A stretch of 64,000 nt of DNA from Alteromonas hispanica (GTDB lineage Bacteria; Pseudomonadota; Gammaproteobacteria; Enterobacterales; Alteromonadaceae). Position numbers and translations under genes: made by a program. Numbering within the stretch: the stretch's first letter is position 1; the number at the start of each line of letters is the position of its first letter. Of the stretch, positions 9,463 to 19,687 are shown in pieces. The notes under the pieces were generated by a model. The model was not told where the DNA came from. It did not search any database and saw nothing but the letters and a program-made list of their open reading frames with translations. The stretch lies in the NCBI RefSeq assembly GCF_010500915.1, contig NZ_JAAAWP010000001.1, forward strand, positions 434,001 through 498,000, in the 5' to 3' direction.

Positions 9463-10698
9463 CTAAGTTACGTGCTGTTTGCGCTGAAACACCTCGTTTT
9501 CATACGTTTTATTTCGCATAATTTCGGCGAGTTTTAACACGGCCAACTCAACGTCGGCAAAAGAAAGGTACAACGGAGCAAAACCTATACGTAAAATATT
9601 CGGCGCACGAAAATCAGCAATAACGCCTTCAGCAATCCATGCCTGGCATATGGCATAGGCATCTGGATGTGAGAGCGCGAGTTGGCTACCTCGGTTTTCA
9701 ATTGCTGGGCTAACTATTTCCATATAATCACACAATCCAGCTCGTTTACCTTCCGCAGCAAAAAATGCCTGTAGTTTTTTCGATTTCTCATCAATGGCTT
9801 TCAAAGTGACACTTTCAAATACAGAAAGTGCCGCATCAAGTACACTCATGCTCAAAATTGCCGGCGTTCCGCACAAATTTTGATTAACTGAATTTTGCGC
9901 CTCGTAGTCAGGCGTAAAAGCAAAGGGCGATTTATGGCCCATCCACCCAGATAGAGGCTGCCTGTATTCCTCCTGATGCCTTTTTGCAACATACACAAAC
10001 GCCGGAGAACCCGGTCCTCCATTCAAGTATTTATATGTGCAACCAACGGCAAAATCTACTTGGCATTCGTCTAATTCTACAACAAATGCCCCAGCGCTAT
10101 GTGCCAAATCCCATAGCGTCAATATGCCCATTGTATGCGCTTGTCGTGTAACAGCTTCCATATTCTGCTTAAAGCCAGAACGAAAGTTGACTTGAGTGAG
10201 CATCAACACGGCTATATCGTCGGTTAGTTGGCTCTCAACATCGGCTTCATCAATGTATCGAATACTGTACTCATCACCAAGAAGACTGAGTAGGCCCTGT
10301 ACCATGTAAATATCGGTAGGAAAATTATCTCGCGTGGTAGCGATAACCTTGCGTTCGGGACGCATTTTAAGCGCTGCGCTCAGTACTTTAAATAAGTTGA
10401 TGGAGATAGAATCACAACAAACTACCTGCCCTTTTCCAGCGCCAATCAGAGCCCCAATTTTATCCCCTACTTTTTGCGGTAGATTAATCCAGTCGTGACA
10501 ATTCCAACTTTTAATTAAGTCCGTACCCCATTGATTATTTACCACTTCTTGAGCTCTTGTCTGTGCTGCTTTCGGGAGAGGGCCCAACGAATTACCGTCT
10601 AGATAAACCGTATTAGGTGGTAACGAAAATCTTTCCGCTACATGGCGCAAGGGATCTTTATCGTCTAATTGCTTGGCGGAAAAAACCTTATTAATCAT
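9463..10698 (-). CDS. kynU: Kynureninase
   Basis: A 411-residue PLP enzyme cleaving kynurenine to anthranilate and alanine in tryptophan catabolism. Family marks are visible: YLDGNSLGPLP near 33-43, the PLP-binding DLAHSAGAF stretch, and the Schiff-base lysine in TYKYLNGGPGSP (Lys223). Length is typical. Its start codon overlaps the end of the upstream hydrolase gene by 8 bp, which indicates translational coupling in a two-gene operon. Tryptophan 2,3-dioxygenase and anthranilate-degrading genes are not in the window, so the rest of the pathway must lie elsewhere. Confidence 0.95.
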   Translation of the reverse strand: MINKVFSAKQLDDKDPLRHVAERFSLPPNTVYLDGNSLGPLPKAAQTRAQEVVNNQWGTDLIKSWNCHDWINLPQKVGDKIGALIGAGKGQVVCCDSISINLFKVLSAALKMRPERKVIATTRDNFPTDIYMVQGLLSLLGDEYSIRYIDEADVESQLTDDIAVLMLTQVNFRSGFKQNMEAVTRQAHTMGILTLWDLAHSAGAFVVELDECQVDFAVGCTYKYLNGGPGSPAFVYVAKRHQEEYRQPLSGWMGHKSPFAFTPDYEAQNSVNQNLCGTPAILSMSVLDAALSVFESVTLKAIDEKSKKLQAFFAAEGKRAGLCDYMEIVSPAIENRGSQLALSHPDAYAICQAWIAEGVIADFRAPNILRIGFAPLYLSFADVELAVLKLAEIMRNKTYENEVFQRKQHVT

Positions 10699-11581
10699 TT
10701 GCTGTCACTACCTTAATAAGTGCTTTGTAAGAGTCAGTTTGAGGGTGAAGCCAGTCAAAGTGGCCCCCGTTGGGAATAGAAATCGTCTGTGCATTATCAT
10801 CGATACTGTGACGAGTAGGTACAATATTATCCTCGTTACCTTGCATAAGAATGACAGGAAACGGAATGCGACTTAACTGTGGTGTAGCCTTTTTATAGTC
10901 ATAAGGGATGTTATCTGGCGTATCCCCCATAAACGCCGTTGTGGCCGTTTGGCAGCTATTTTCACCTCGAGCGTATTGTGCAATATCTGTAATTGCAGCA
11001 AGACCTATCACCGATTTTATCGTGATGTTATCGGGTATCGATGCTGCATTTTGAGAAGCAAGGAGCGCCAAATGACCACCAGCAGAATGGCCAATAATAT
11101 ACACTTCTTTGGGGCCAAGCTTCGAGAGTTCAAAAAGTGAATGACTAACTCCGCTTTTAACATCTTCTAGGCTGCCAGGCCAACCTCCTCCTTCATCACC
11201 GCTTCGTCGATATTCTACAGCAAACGTATCAATACCCTCATTGGCCAGAGACGTGTAGAAGCCTTTCCCATGAGATAAGTCATAAGCATTTAACCAGCAG
11301 CCGCCGTGAATAAAAATAATCGCTTTATTGGCTACTTGTCCGTTATGTGAAGATTCAACCTTTGCTCGCCAATAGGAAATTGTTTGTAATTCTGAATTGC
11401 CGTAAGCGTATACGCTAGTTGGCGCAGACGCAGGGAGAGTGGACAACGTGCTATAGGCAACTTGTTCAGCTTTTGTACGTTGGTTGCTTTCATTTCCAAT
11501 AGGTGCGTGTTCTGGACGAGTCGAGCAACCAAAGGCAAACGCAACCATGCAAGACAATGAAATTAGATTTTTTAGCGCCAT
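10691..11581 (-). CDS. Alpha/beta hydrolase lipoprotein, kynurenine formamidase-like
   Basis: 296 residues. The N terminus is basic then hydrophobic and ends in FAFGC, a slightly atypical lipobox (Cys19), so the protein is probably lipidated and exported. The hydrolase fold has the oxyanion HGGCW motif characteristic of BD-FAE/kynurenine-formamidase-like enzymes, the nucleophile elbow GHSAGGH, a downstream Asp region (MQGNEDNIVPTRH) and a late His in NGGHFDWLHP. The 8-bp overlap with kynU supports a role in hydrolysing N-formylkynurenine, the step before KynU. An export signal is unexpected for that cytoplasmic step; an esterase or peptidase role cannot be excluded. Confidence 0.72.
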   Translation of the reverse strand: MALKNLISLSCMVAFAFGCSTRPEHAPIGNESNQRTKAEQVAYSTLSTLPASAPTSVYAYGNSELQTISYWRAKVESSHNGQVANKAIIFIHGGCWLNAYDLSHGKGFYTSLANEGIDTFAVEYRRSGDEGGGWPGSLEDVKSGVSHSLFELSKLGPKEVYIIGHSAGGHLALLASQNAASIPDNITIKSVIGLAAITDIAQYARGENSCQTATTAFMGDTPDNIPYDYKKATPQLSRIPFPVILMQGNEDNIVPTRHSIDDNAQTISIPNGGHFDWLHPQTDSYKALIKVVTAND

Positions 11582-11620
11582 AGAACGTTCTTATTATTTT
11601 TCTTTTATCATTAAAACATG

Positions 11621-11644
11621 AATGGCACCCAAATGGGTGCCATT
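11621..11644 (-). terminator. Terminator-like hairpin after the thiolase gene
   Basis: Perfect 10-bp stem AATGGCACCC/GGGTGCCATT with a 4-nt loop, between the thiolase stop and the hydrolase start. On the minus strand the following bases are moderately T-rich. It probably separates the thiolase transcript from the kynurenine operon. Confidence 0.6.
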
Positions 11645-11688
11645 GCCAGCATTAAAGTTATTTAACAATGTAAACCTTGGCCTGAAGG

Positions 11689-12864
11689 CTACATCATTTC
11701 AACTGCAAGGGCCACACCCTCACCGCCGCCTATGCATAATGATGCAATACCGCGCTTCTTATCTTGTTGCTTAAGCGCGTGCAGCAAAGTAACCAACAGC
11801 CTCGCTCCCGAAGCACCAATTGGATGACCAAGGGCACATGCACCACCTTTCACGTTGACCTTACTGGCATCAAGATTGAGCTTTTTCATCGCTAGCATGG
11901 TGACCATGGCGAAAGCTTCATTGATTTCAAATAAGTCAACCTCATCCTTCGACCAGCCCGCTTTGTCTAAAACTTTTTCCATCGCGCCGACCGGTGCCAC
12001 GGTGAAGTTTTCAGGTTCAATAGAGTGTGTCGCGTGGGCAACCACTTTGGCCAGTGGCGTTAACCCCATTTCTTTAGCTTTATCCTCGCTCATGACCAAT
12101 AGTGCTGCAGCACCGTCAGATATGGAGCTAGAGTTTGCTGCAGTCACAGTTCCGTCTTTCTTAAACGCTGGACGTAATGAAGGAATCTTTTCCGGCTTCG
12201 CAGAGCCAGGGCCTTCATCAGTGTCTACAACGACATCCCCTTTTCTACCAGAAATAGTCACTTCAACTATTTCATCTTTAAACGTACCGCTGTTGATGGC
12301 TTCATGGGCTTTTGAAAGCGAACTCAGCGCAAACTCATCCATTTGTTCGCGAGTGATATTTTCGCTGTCTGCAGTGTCTTGCGCAAAACATCCCATAGCT
12401 TTGCCATCATAGGCATTTTCAAGCCCGTCTACCATCATATGATCAAGTACTTGACCGTGACCCATACGATACCCCGTGCGCGCTTTCGGTAGCATGTAAG
12501 GCGCATTGCTCATGCTTTCCATGCCGCCAGCTACCACGGTTTCGGCGCTACCTGCTTTTATCAGGTCATGTGCAATCATCACCGCTTTTAGCCCAGAGCC
12601 GCATACTTTGTTAATGGTCGTTACGCCTGCACTGAGCGGTAAACCTGCACCTAAAGACGCCTGACGGGCCGGCGATTGCCCCAACCCAGCAGGCAGTACA
12701 CAGCCCATAACAACCTCATCAATTTGCGAGACATCCATGCTTTCACATGTCGCCTTAATAGCAATCTCGCCTAAGTCAGTTGCACTCAGCGGTGCTAAAC
12801 TGCCGTTGAATCCACCCATTGGAGTACGCTTTGCAGCTACGATAACTACTGTTTTATCACTCAT
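11689..12864 (-). CDS. Acetyl-CoA C-acetyltransferase (thiolase)
   Basis: A 391-residue thiolase when read from the ATG at 12864, which has AAAGG 8 nt upstream; an earlier in-frame ATG at 12885 would place that RBS inside the gene. The nucleophile Cys88 sits in NKVCGSG, the GHPIGASGAR motif carries the catalytic His, and the C-terminal CIGGGEG holds the second Cys. It condenses or cleaves acetoacetyl-CoA (atoB/phaA type). Its divergent position to the liu genes fits a role in converting acetoacetyl-CoA from leucine breakdown into two acetyl-CoA. The shared intergenic region carries LiuR-like operators, so joint control is likely. Confidence 0.92.
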   Translation of the reverse strand: MSDKTVVIVAAKRTPMGGFNGSLAPLSATDLGEIAIKATCESMDVSQIDEVVMGCVLPAGLGQSPARQASLGAGLPLSAGVTTINKVCGSGLKAVMIAHDLIKAGSAETVVAGGMESMSNAPYMLPKARTGYRMGHGQVLDHMMVDGLENAYDGKAMGCFAQDTADSENITREQMDEFALSSLSKAHEAINSGTFKDEIVEVTISGRKGDVVVDTDEGPGSAKPEKIPSLRPAFKKDGTVTAANSSSISDGAAALLVMSEDKAKEMGLTPLAKVVAHATHSIEPENFTVAPVGAMEKVLDKAGWSKDEVDLFEINEAFAMVTMLAMKKLNLDASKVNVKGGACALGHPIGASGARLLVTLLHALKQQDKKRGIASLCIGGGEGVALAVEMM

Positions 12865-12999
12865 AACATTACCTTTAATATTCAATTAATTTAATCACTT
12901 AGGCGATAACGCTTACCGCTTTGTATACAAAAGTAAACACCCACAACCCAGCTAAACAAAGTCCGTCTTCATGAAAAATTGACGTTAGCAAAATGTTAC

Positions 13000-13037
13000 T
13001 TTACCTTTACGTAAAATGTAATTAACGTTAACGTAAA
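13000..13037. promoter_or_regulatory. Two tandem LiuR-like operators
   Basis: Two 16-bp near-palindromes, TTTACCTTTACGTAAA (13000-13015) and TTAACGTTAACGTAAA (13022-13037), separated by 6 bp, lie between the thiolase gene and liuR. Both resemble the TTTACGT-N2-ACGTAAA type of operator described for LiuR in gammaproteobacteria. Their placement could serve both divergent promoters. The rest of this roughly 500-bp gap shows only one copy of the AGACACCC repeat. Confidence 0.7.
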
Positions 13038-13158
13038 CCTGTCAAAAGGTTCTGTCAACCAAACACAACAGTCTTGTTTGATACTTGGGGAAAATAAAAC
13101 TAACAGCGCGTTCTTTTTTACTCACCGATCAAGTTAGTAGGTGCTAAACAGAGAACAG

Positions 13159-13166
13159 AGACACCC
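13159..13166 (+). repeat. AGACACCC repeat, single copy upstream of liuR
   Basis: First (leftmost) copy of the dispersed octamer, in the context CAGAGACACCCACGCTA, 209 bp before the chosen liuR start. Further isolated exact copies lie inside genes at 17513 (liuC), 19019 and 19385 (liuD), 28524 (thioesterase), 31432 (glycosyltransferase) and 36888 (histidine kinase). Confidence 0.8.
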
Positions 13167-13374
13167 ACGCTATCGACACAAGAAAGACGTTCTTTCGCCT
13201 AATGTTGTTCCAGAACAATGATAAAACTAGGCAAGGACTAGGTGGTAAGGCAGTTAAACCGATTGAGCATAACAGGTGACAAGTGACGCGCTAATGCGCA
13301 GCGTTGAGGACATAGTTAGTCCACTCACATATTTTTTGGACAGCAAGAAAATGCTTCACGACAAGGTACATGTA

Positions 13375-13782
13375 ATGAGCAAGTCGGAAAATGAAACTAC
13401 TTTCGCTATAGGTGAGCTTGCGAGAGAGTTCGATATTACGCCGCGTTCCATTCGTTTTTACGAGGAACAAGGTCTTTTATCGCCCACTCGCACCGGTCAA
13501 AACCGCGTTTATCTCAACAAAGATAGAGTGCGCCTAAAGCTGATTTTACGCGGTAAGCGTCTTGGTTTTTCACTTGCTGAGGTGAAAACCTTGTTTGACA
13601 TGTACGACAGTAATCCGAACTCGGCCGTTCAGCTAGAAGCTATGTTAGAGATGTCCGAGCAAAAGCGTGCGGTTCTTAATCAACAACTAGAAGATATACA
13701 AATGTTGATGACAGAACTGGACGACGTTGAAACCAGATGTAGAGAAGAACTCGCAGAACTCAAACGAGGAAAAATCGCATGA
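13375..13782 (+). CDS. liuR: MerR-family regulator LiuR
   Basis: 135 residues from the ATG at 13375, which has AAGG 8 nt upstream. The open frame extends back to a GTG at 13276, but that extension has no MerR character. The winged helix-turn-helix starts at [20 protein letters not shown], followed by the YEEQGLL wing and a C-terminal dimerisation coiled coil to the end. LiuR represses branched-chain amino acid and isovalerate degradation genes in gammaproteobacteria. The stop codon overlaps the liuA start (ATGA), so it heads the operon it probably controls through the two operators upstream. Confidence 0.9.
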   Translation: MSKSENETTFAIGELAREFDITPRSIRFYEEQGLLSPTRTGQNRVYLNKDRVRLKLILRGKRLGFSLAEVKTLFDMYDSNPNSAVQLEAMLEMSEQKRAVLNQQLEDIQMLMTELDDVETRCREELAELKRGKIA

Positions 13783-14948
13783 ACACCTCCTACCCTACAA
13801 TGAATTTTGGCCTTGGCGAAGAAATGGATATGCTTCGTGATCAAGTGTATCAATTTGCGCAAAAAGAAATCGCGCCGTTAGCGGCTCAGGCTGACGAAGA
13901 CAATCAATTTCCAAACCATCTTTGGACAAAGCTTGGCGAAATGGGCCTAAATGGTGTCACTGTTTCTGAACAATACGGTGGCTCTGGCATGGGCTACCTA
14001 GCGCACACCATTGCAATGGAAGAAGTGAGCAGAGCGTCTGGCGGTATTGGCTTAAGCTATGGCGCTCATTCCAACCTGTGCGTTAACCAAATTTACCGAA
14101 ATGGTAATGAGGCTCAAAAGGAAAAGTATCTTCCTAAATTAGTGTCTGGTGAGCACATCGGTGCTCTTGCTATGAGTGAGCCTAACGCGGGCTCCGATGT
14201 AGTTAGCATGAAATTGCGCGCAGAAAAGCGCGGTGATAAGTACATCTTAAATGGCAATAAAATGTGGATCACCAACGGACCAGATGCGCACACCTTTGTT
14301 ATTTATGCGAAAACAGACCCATCTGCAGGCCCTCGTGGCATTACAGCATTTATTGTTGAACGCGACTTCCCGGGTTTTAGCAGGGCACAGAAACTCGACA
14401 AACTAGGCATGCGCTCTTCAAACACGTGTGAGCTTGTGTTTGAAGATTGCGAAGTGCCAGCTGAAAACATACTAGGCAGTGAAGGCGAAGGCGTGCGCGT
14501 GCTTATGAGTGGTTTAGACTATGAACGCCTCGTACTGTCCGGCGGCCCTCTGGGCATTATGCAGGCTTGTATGGACATTGTGGTGCCTTATGTTCACGAC
14601 AGAGAGCAGTTTGGTCAGTCGATTGGGCAATTTCAACTCGTACAGGGCAAAGTGGCAGACATGTATACCCAGATGAACGCTTCACGGGCCTACGTTTACG
14701 CTGTAGCCCAATCATGCGATCGCGGAGAGACAACGCGTAAAGACGCTGCCGGCGCAATTCTATATTCCGCAGAGTTAGCGACCAAAATAGCATTAGACGC
14801 TATACAGTTACTTGGTGGTAATGGGTATATCAACGAGTACCCTACTGGTCGACTCCTTCGCGATGCCAAGCTTTATGAAATTGGTGCAGGTACATCTGAA
14901 ATTAGAAGAATGCTGATAGGTCGCGAGCTATTTAACGAATCGAAATAG
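13779..14948 (+). CDS. liuA: Isovaleryl-CoA dehydrogenase
   Basis: 389 residues, the usual length for this FAD-dependent acyl-CoA dehydrogenase, which oxidises isovaleryl-CoA to 3-methylcrotonyl-CoA. Visible marks are the signature [12 protein letters not shown], the FAD-contacting [10 protein letters not shown] block and the [14 protein letters not shown] stretch. That stretch contains the Glu position typical of isovaleryl-CoA dehydrogenases, unlike the C-terminal catalytic Glu of medium-chain enzymes. The C terminus has [11 protein letters not shown] and IGAGTSEI. It is translationally coupled to liuR by a 4-nt overlap. A roughly 300-bp gap with nested repeats separates it from liuB. Confidence 0.95.
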   Translation: MNTSYPTMNFGLGEEMDMLRDQVYQFAQKEIAPLAAQADEDNQFPNHLWTKLGEMGLNGVTVSEQYGGSGMGYLAHTIAMEEVSRASGGIGLSYGAHSNLCVNQIYRNGNEAQKEKYLPKLVSGEHIGALAMSEPNAGSDVVSMKLRAEKRGDKYILNGNKMWITNGPDAHTFVIYAKTDPSAGPRGITAFIVERDFPGFSRAQKLDKLGMRSSNTCELVFEDCEVPAENILGSEGEGVRVLMSGLDYERLVLSGGPLGIMQACMDIVVPYVHDREQFGQSIGQFQLVQGKVADMYTQMNASRAYVYAVAQSCDRGETTRKDAAGAILYSAELATKIALDAIQLLGGNGYINEYPTGRLLRDAKLYEIGAGTSEIRRMLIGRELFNESK

Positions 14949-14994
14949 TTTGTGCCTCAGTGGCACCACAGACAACATAGAGAAGACAATACAG

Positions 14995-15155
14995 AGACAC
15001 CCATGCAAATAAGTTAAACCGCTGTGAAATTGGTAGGTTAGCACGTTCATAAAAATATTAGCGAGACACCCATTCTAACCGGAGTAGTTAGATGGGTGTC
15101 TTTATAACAGTCGCAACGGTGCCGTTATGCTAGCTAAATTTTTGTATGGGTGTCT
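14995..15155. repeat. Nested inverted AGACACCC repeat cluster between liuA and liuB
   Basis: Four octamers in the order plus, plus, minus, minus (14995, 15064, 15094, 15148). The inner pair forms a hairpin: AGACACCCATTCTAAC (15064-15079) pairs with GTTAGATGGGTGTCT (15087-15101), one bulged T, 7-nt loop. The outer pair, AGACACCCATGCAAA (14995-15009), pairs with TTTGTATGGGTGTCT (15141-15155) with one wobble. The result is a REP/BIME-like structure in the operon mRNA that could adjust liuA mRNA stability or partly terminate transcription. Confidence 0.8.
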
Positions 15156-15244
15156 TCGTAACACGTCTTCTTAATACGAATATAAAAAGTTCAAACAACA
15201 AATCAATAGCGCCACTATCGAAGCGCTATTACACAGGAGGGGGT

Positions 15245-16852
15245 ATGCCCGTTCTACGTTCAAGTGTTAATACCAAATCTGAAACCTTCATCGCCAATCG
15301 CGACCATATGCAAGCGCAAGTGGATGACTTGTATGAAAAAATTCAAAAAATATCCCTTGGCGGTGGTGAAAAAGCGGCAGAGCGCCATATTTCAAGAGGC
15401 AAACTTCTTCCAAGAGACAGAATTAACGCGCTTTTAGACGACGACACTCCTTTTCTTGAAATTGGTCAGTTAGCAGCGTGGGAAGTGTACGATGATTACG
15501 TGCCTTGCGCAGGAGTAGTAGCCGGTATCGGAATGGTAGCAGGTACCGAATGTATGATTGTAGCGAACGATGCTACGGTAAAAGGTGGCACCTACTACCC
15601 TCTTACAGTGAAAAAACATTTAAGAGCGCAAGAAATTGCCGAGCAAAATAATCTCCCTTGCATTTATTTAGTGGACTCTGGTGGCGCAAATTTACCTCGT
15701 CAAGATGAAGTGTTTCCTGACAGAGATCATTTTGGCCGGATCTTCTTTAACCAGGCCAATATGTCTGCCAAAAACATCCCTCAAATTGCAGTGGTTATGG
15801 GGTCTTGTACGGCAGGCGGCGCATATGTTCCAGCTATGGCAGATGAAAGTATTATCGTAAAGGAGCAAGCCACTATTTTCTTGGGTGGCCCTCCGCTCGT
15901 AAAAGCTGCTACTGGCGAAGTTGTGACCGCCGAAGAACTCGGCGGTGGTGATGTTCACACACGCATATCCGGTGTTGCAGACCAACTCGCAAATAATGAT
16001 CACCATGCCCTTTCGCTTGCAAGAAATGCTGTTTCTAGACTAAACAGAGAAAAGCCTCAGTTGCTCGACGTAAAAGAACCCAAACCGCCTAAATTTGACC
16101 CTAAAGAGATTTACGGCATCGTGCCAAAAGACAGCAGGCAAACCTTCGACGTACGCGAGATCATTGCTCGTATTGTAGATGAGTCTGATTTTGATGAGTT
16201 TAAACCACTTTATGGAACCACTCTGGTTTGTGGGTTCGCTCGAATCTTTGGAAACCCCGTTGGTATAGTGGCCAACAACGGTATTTTGTTTGGCGAGAGC
16301 GCCATGAAAGGTGCCCATTTTGTTGAATTATGTGCCAAGCGAAAAATCCCACTCGTTTTCTTGCAAAACATCACTGGTTTCATGGTCGGAAAGCAATATG
16401 AACACGGCGGGATTGCCAAACACGGTGCAAAAATGGTGACGGCTGTAGCCTGTGCCAAAGTGCCGAAGCTTACTGTTCTAATTGGCGGAAGTTTTGGTGC
16501 CGGTAACTATGGCATGTGCGGCAGAGCCTACGACCCACGCTTCATGTTCATGTGGCCGAACGCACGAATTTCGGTAATGGGCGGAGAACAAGCAGCCGGC
16601 GTGTTAGCACAAGTTAAACGCGACCAAAAAGAACGCGCGGGCGAAAGTTGGAGCGATGAGGAAGAGGCGCAATTTAAGCAGCCAGTTATAGAAAAATACG
16701 AGGAACAGGGACATCCATACTATGCGTCTGCACGACTTTGGGATGATGGTGTCATCGATCCCGCAGATACACGTTTAGTGCTTGGTTTGTCGCTATCTGC
16801 AGCACTCAATAAGCCCATTGAGGAAACTCAATTCGGCATATTCAGAATGTAG
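15245..16852 (+). CDS. liuB: Methylcrotonyl-CoA carboxylase, carboxyltransferase (beta) subunit
   Basis: 535 residues from the ATG at 15245, directly behind a strong AGGAGGGGG RBS. An in-frame ATG at 15146 lies within the last octamer of the repeat cluster and would add 33 unlikely residues. The two crotonase-like halves of acyl-CoA carboxyltransferases are present, with [20 protein letters not shown] and [16 protein letters not shown] in the first and [20 protein letters not shown] in the second. With LiuD it carboxylates 3-methylcrotonyl-CoA to 3-methylglutaconyl-CoA, using carboxybiotin carried by LiuD. The liuC start follows 11 bp later. Confidence 0.95.
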   Translation: MPVLRSSVNTKSETFIANRDHMQAQVDDLYEKIQKISLGGGEKAAERHISRGKLLPRDRINALLDDDTPFLEIGQLAAWEVYDDYVPCAGVVAGIGMVAGTECMIVANDATVKGGTYYPLTVKKHLRAQEIAEQNNLPCIYLVDSGGANLPRQDEVFPDRDHFGRIFFNQANMSAKNIPQIAVVMGSCTAGGAYVPAMADESIIVKEQATIFLGGPPLVKAATGEVVTAEELGGGDVHTRISGVADQLANNDHHALSLARNAVSRLNREKPQLLDVKEPKPPKFDPKEIYGIVPKDSRQTFDVREIIARIVDESDFDEFKPLYGTTLVCGFARIFGNPVGIVANNGILFGESAMKGAHFVELCAKRKIPLVFLQNITGFMVGKQYEHGGIAKHGAKMVTAVACAKVPKLTVLIGGSFGAGNYGMCGRAYDPRFMFMWPNARISVMGGEQAAGVLAQVKRDQKERAGESWSDEEEAQFKQPVIEKYEEQGHPYYASARLWDDGVIDPADTRLVLGLSLSAALNKPIEETQFGIFRM

Positions 16853-16863
16853 GAGCTAAACAC

Positions 16864-17655
16864 ATGGAAAACGCAGTAACCTATCGTATTAACGATGACA
16901 ACATCGCGGTTATCACATTGAACAGAGCTGAAAAGCATAACGCCTTCAATGATGAAATGATCAAAGAGCTAGAGCATCTTTTTAAGAAAGCGGGTAGCGA
17001 CGACACAGTACGTGCCGTGGTTTTGCAGGCCGAGGGCAAAAGTTTTAGCGCCGGCGCAGATCTTAACTGGATGAAAAAGATGGCTAGCTATACCGAAGAG
17101 CAAAATCACAACGACGCAATGGCACTCGCTACTATGCTTCACACGCTCTATACACTTCTAAAGCCTACTATAGCAAGAGTTCAAGGCGCAGCGTTTGGCG
17201 GCGCTATAGGCCTTATTGCCTGCTGCGACATCGCCATCGGAAGTAAGCTAAGCAAGTTTTGCTTGAGCGAAGTCAAAATCGGACTAATACCAGCAACCAT
17301 AAGCCCGTATGTAATAGAAGCTATGGGTACACGGATCTGCAGACGATATTTTCAAACGGCTGAGGTATTCTCTGCACGCCGCGCTAGGCGCCTAGGCCTA
17401 TTAAGCGAAGTTGTCAACGAGGACGAGTTAGACAGCACCGTTGATGACATTATCGAAAAAATTCTCAAAAACGGTCCACAAGCGGTATCTCAATCAAAAG
17501 CATTAGTACAATGGGTGTCTCACAAAACAATAGACGCTCAAATGCTCGATGAGACCAGTAAATTAATAGCAAAAGTGAGAACGTCAGAAGAAGGCCAAGA
17601 GGGTCTTTCCGCTTTTCTTGAAAAACGCAGCGCGGCTTGGTTGGAGACAAAATAA
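16864..17655 (+). CDS. liuC: Methylglutaconyl-CoA hydratase
   Basis: A 263-residue crotonase-fold protein. It has the CoA-binding FSAGADLNWMK segment near 58-68 and the oxyanion-hole stretch GAAFGGAIGLIACCDIAI near 103-120, with the C-terminal helical arm of the family. It hydrates 3-methylglutaconyl-CoA to HMG-CoA between the carboxylase and the lyase. Its last base overlaps the first base of liuD (TAATG). One octamer repeat (17513-17520) lies in frame and is read as WVS in a surface-type helix near residue 218. Confidence 0.92.
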   Translation: MENAVTYRINDDNIAVITLNRAEKHNAFNDEMIKELEHLFKKAGSDDTVRAVVLQAEGKSFSAGADLNWMKKMASYTEEQNHNDAMALATMLHTLYTLLKPTIARVQGAAFGGAIGLIACCDIAIGSKLSKFCLSEVKIGLIPATISPYVIEAMGTRICRRYFQTAEVFSARRARRLGLLSEVVNEDELDSTVDDIIEKILKNGPQAVSQSKALVQWVSHKTIDAQMLDETSKLIAKVRTSEEGQEGLSAFLEKRSAAWLETK

Positions 17656-19673
17656 TGATAAACAAACTTTTAGTAGCGAACCGAGGCGAAATTGCCTGCA
17701 GAGTAATGAAAACAGCCAAACTTTTAGGCATTCAAACGGTTGCGGTTTACTCTGATGCTGACGCCAATGCTCGTCATGTGGCTATGGCAGACGAGGCGGT
17801 GAATCTGGGCCCTGCACCCTCAAAGGAAAGTTATTTGCGCGGCGATCTTATTATTGAGCACGCAAAAACCTTAGGGGTAGATGCGATTCATCCAGGCTAC
17901 GGTTTCTTGTCAGAAAACGCAGAATTTGCCAACCTCTGTAAATCTAACAACATTATTTTTGTGGGTCCTCCCGCCTCAGCAATAGAGGCTATGGGCTCTA
18001 AGTCTGCGGCTAAACGCATTATGGAAGAGGCTGGCGTGCCACTGGTACCTGGCTATCACGGTGATGATCAGCAAGAGTCCACGCTGAAAAAATCTGCCGA
18101 CGAAATGGGCTACCCTGTATTACTGAAAGCTGCGGCAGGTGGCGGCGGCAAAGGTATGCGACAGGTATGGAACGAGAGTGAATTTACTCAAGCACTGAAT
18201 GCGGCTAAACGAGAGTCTATGGCAAGCTTCGGCGACGACCATATGCTAGTAGAAAAGTACCTCACTCGCCCTCGTCACGTTGAAATTCAGGTTTTCTGTG
18301 ATAGCCACGGCAACGGCGTTTATCTTTTCGAGCGCGACTGTTCTGTTCAGCGCCGTCATCAAAAAATTATTGAGGAAGCCCCAGCTCCAAACATGTCACA
18401 AGAAATACGAGAGCGTATGGGCGAGGCGGCAATATTAGCGGCGAAGGCCATTAATTATGAGGGCGCAGGTACAGTCGAGTTTTTACTTGATGAAGACGGA
18501 TCCTTCTATTTCATGGAAATGAACACTCGCCTTCAGGTAGAACATCCCGTTACTGAAATGATAACAGGCGAAGATTTAGTTCAGTGGCAACTGAGTGTTG
18601 CAGAGGGAAATGCGTTACCAAAAACTCAGCAAGAGCTCACGCTAAACGGACACTCATTCGAAGCGCGTATCTACGCTGAAGATCCTGCCAATAACTTTTT
18701 ACCCTCTACCGGCACTTTGCATTTGCTACAGCCACCTGAGCAGTCAAGTTTAGTACGAGTAGATACAGGGGTTATTCAGGGCGACGAGGTGAGTGTTTAT
18801 TACGACCCCATGATTGCAAAGCTTGTGGTATGGGGAGAGTCTCGTGATATCGCTCTCAAGCGCTTGCTTCATGCACTTGGCGATTATCATATTGCCGGTG
18901 TTACAACCAATATTGAATTCCTCAAGCGCGTAGCCAGTTTTTCCGCTTTCCAAGCTGCTGAATTAACTACCACTTTTGTAGACAAGCACAACGATGCACT
19001 TTTTGCCGAAGTGAAGCGAGACACCCAAGCAAAATTACCCGCAATGGCGTTGTTAGCCATTCTTCATCGTCGTCTTGGTAAAAGCATGGATGTCTTTGAT
19101 AAGCATTCGCATGAGTCGTCGCCTTGGTTTACTACGGGCGCATGGCGCGCGAATTCGACATACAAAGAACAGGTTACGGTTCTTGTTGGAGAGGAAGAGT
19201 TTCACGCCAAGGTAAACCATACTCTCGGTGGTGAGACATCTGAGGCCTGGGAAGTAGTGGTTGGGGACAACACTTTCATCGTGAGCGGCTCGATTAATAA
19301 TCATCAATTACGTGCCAACATAAACGGTATTGAGTCACGGTATACCTTTGCGGTAAAAGATGATGAGTTTGGTTTGTTTAACCAAGACACCCATATTAAC
19401 TTCAGCGTTGTCGCTCCTTCACACGGCGACGATGATCATAACAATGGCAATTCAAACTTCGATGCCCCCATGAACGGCACCATTGTGGCGCACTTAGTTA
19501 AACCAGGAGAACAGGTTAAAAAAGGTGAACCTATTTTAGTTATGGAAGCAATGAAAATGGAACACAGCATCACGGCACCTAGTGATGGCGTGGTAGATAG
19601 CTTCTATTTTGAGCCGGGTGAATTGGTTGATGGCGGGGCTTTACTTCTCGAATTCACGAATGCGGATTCATAA
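17655..19673 (+). CDS. liuD: Methylcrotonyl-CoA carboxylase, biotin carboxylase/biotin carrier (alpha) subunit
   Basis: 672 residues from the ATG overlapping the liuC stop, with GGAG upstream; a TTG at 17637 is a poorer start. The biotin carboxylase domain opens [16 protein letters not shown], has the glycine-rich ATP-grasp loop [11 protein letters not shown], and contains [17 protein letters not shown] linker (about 450-590) leads to the biotinyl domain, with VMEAMKMEH carrying the biotinylated Lys634. It charges biotin with bicarbonate for LiuB. Two octamer repeats (19019-19026 and 19385-19392) lie in the variable linker, read as RDTQ and QDTH, where insertions would be tolerated. Confidence 0.95.
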   Translation: MINKLLVANRGEIACRVMKTAKLLGIQTVAVYSDADANARHVAMADEAVNLGPAPSKESYLRGDLIIEHAKTLGVDAIHPGYGFLSENAEFANLCKSNNIIFVGPPASAIEAMGSKSAAKRIMEEAGVPLVPGYHGDDQQESTLKKSADEMGYPVLLKAAAGGGGKGMRQVWNESEFTQALNAAKRESMASFGDDHMLVEKYLTRPRHVEIQVFCDSHGNGVYLFERDCSVQRRHQKIIEEAPAPNMSQEIRERMGEAAILAAKAINYEGAGTVEFLLDEDGSFYFMEMNTRLQVEHPVTEMITGEDLVQWQLSVAEGNALPKTQQELTLNGHSFEARIYAEDPANNFLPSTGTLHLLQPPEQSSLVRVDTGVIQGDEVSVYYDPMIAKLVVWGESRDIALKRLLHALGDYHIAGVTTNIEFLKRVASFSAFQAAELTTTFVDKHNDALFAEVKRDTQAKLPAMALLAILHRRLGKSMDVFDKHSHESSPWFTTGAWRANSTYKEQVTVLVGEEEFHAKVNHTLGGETSEAWEVVVGDNTFIVSGSINNHQLRANINGIESRYTFAVKDDEFGLFNQDTHINFSVVAPSHGDDDHNNGNSNFDAPMNGTIVAHLVKPGEQVKKGEPILVMEAMKMEHSITAPSDGVVDSFYFEPGELVDGGALLLEFTNADS

Positions 19674-19687
19674 GGAGTTATACAACA

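Noticed and set aside
15146..15244. N-terminal extension of liuB
   Set aside because: The ATG at 15146 is part of an octamer repeat; the strong RBS and family length point to 15245.
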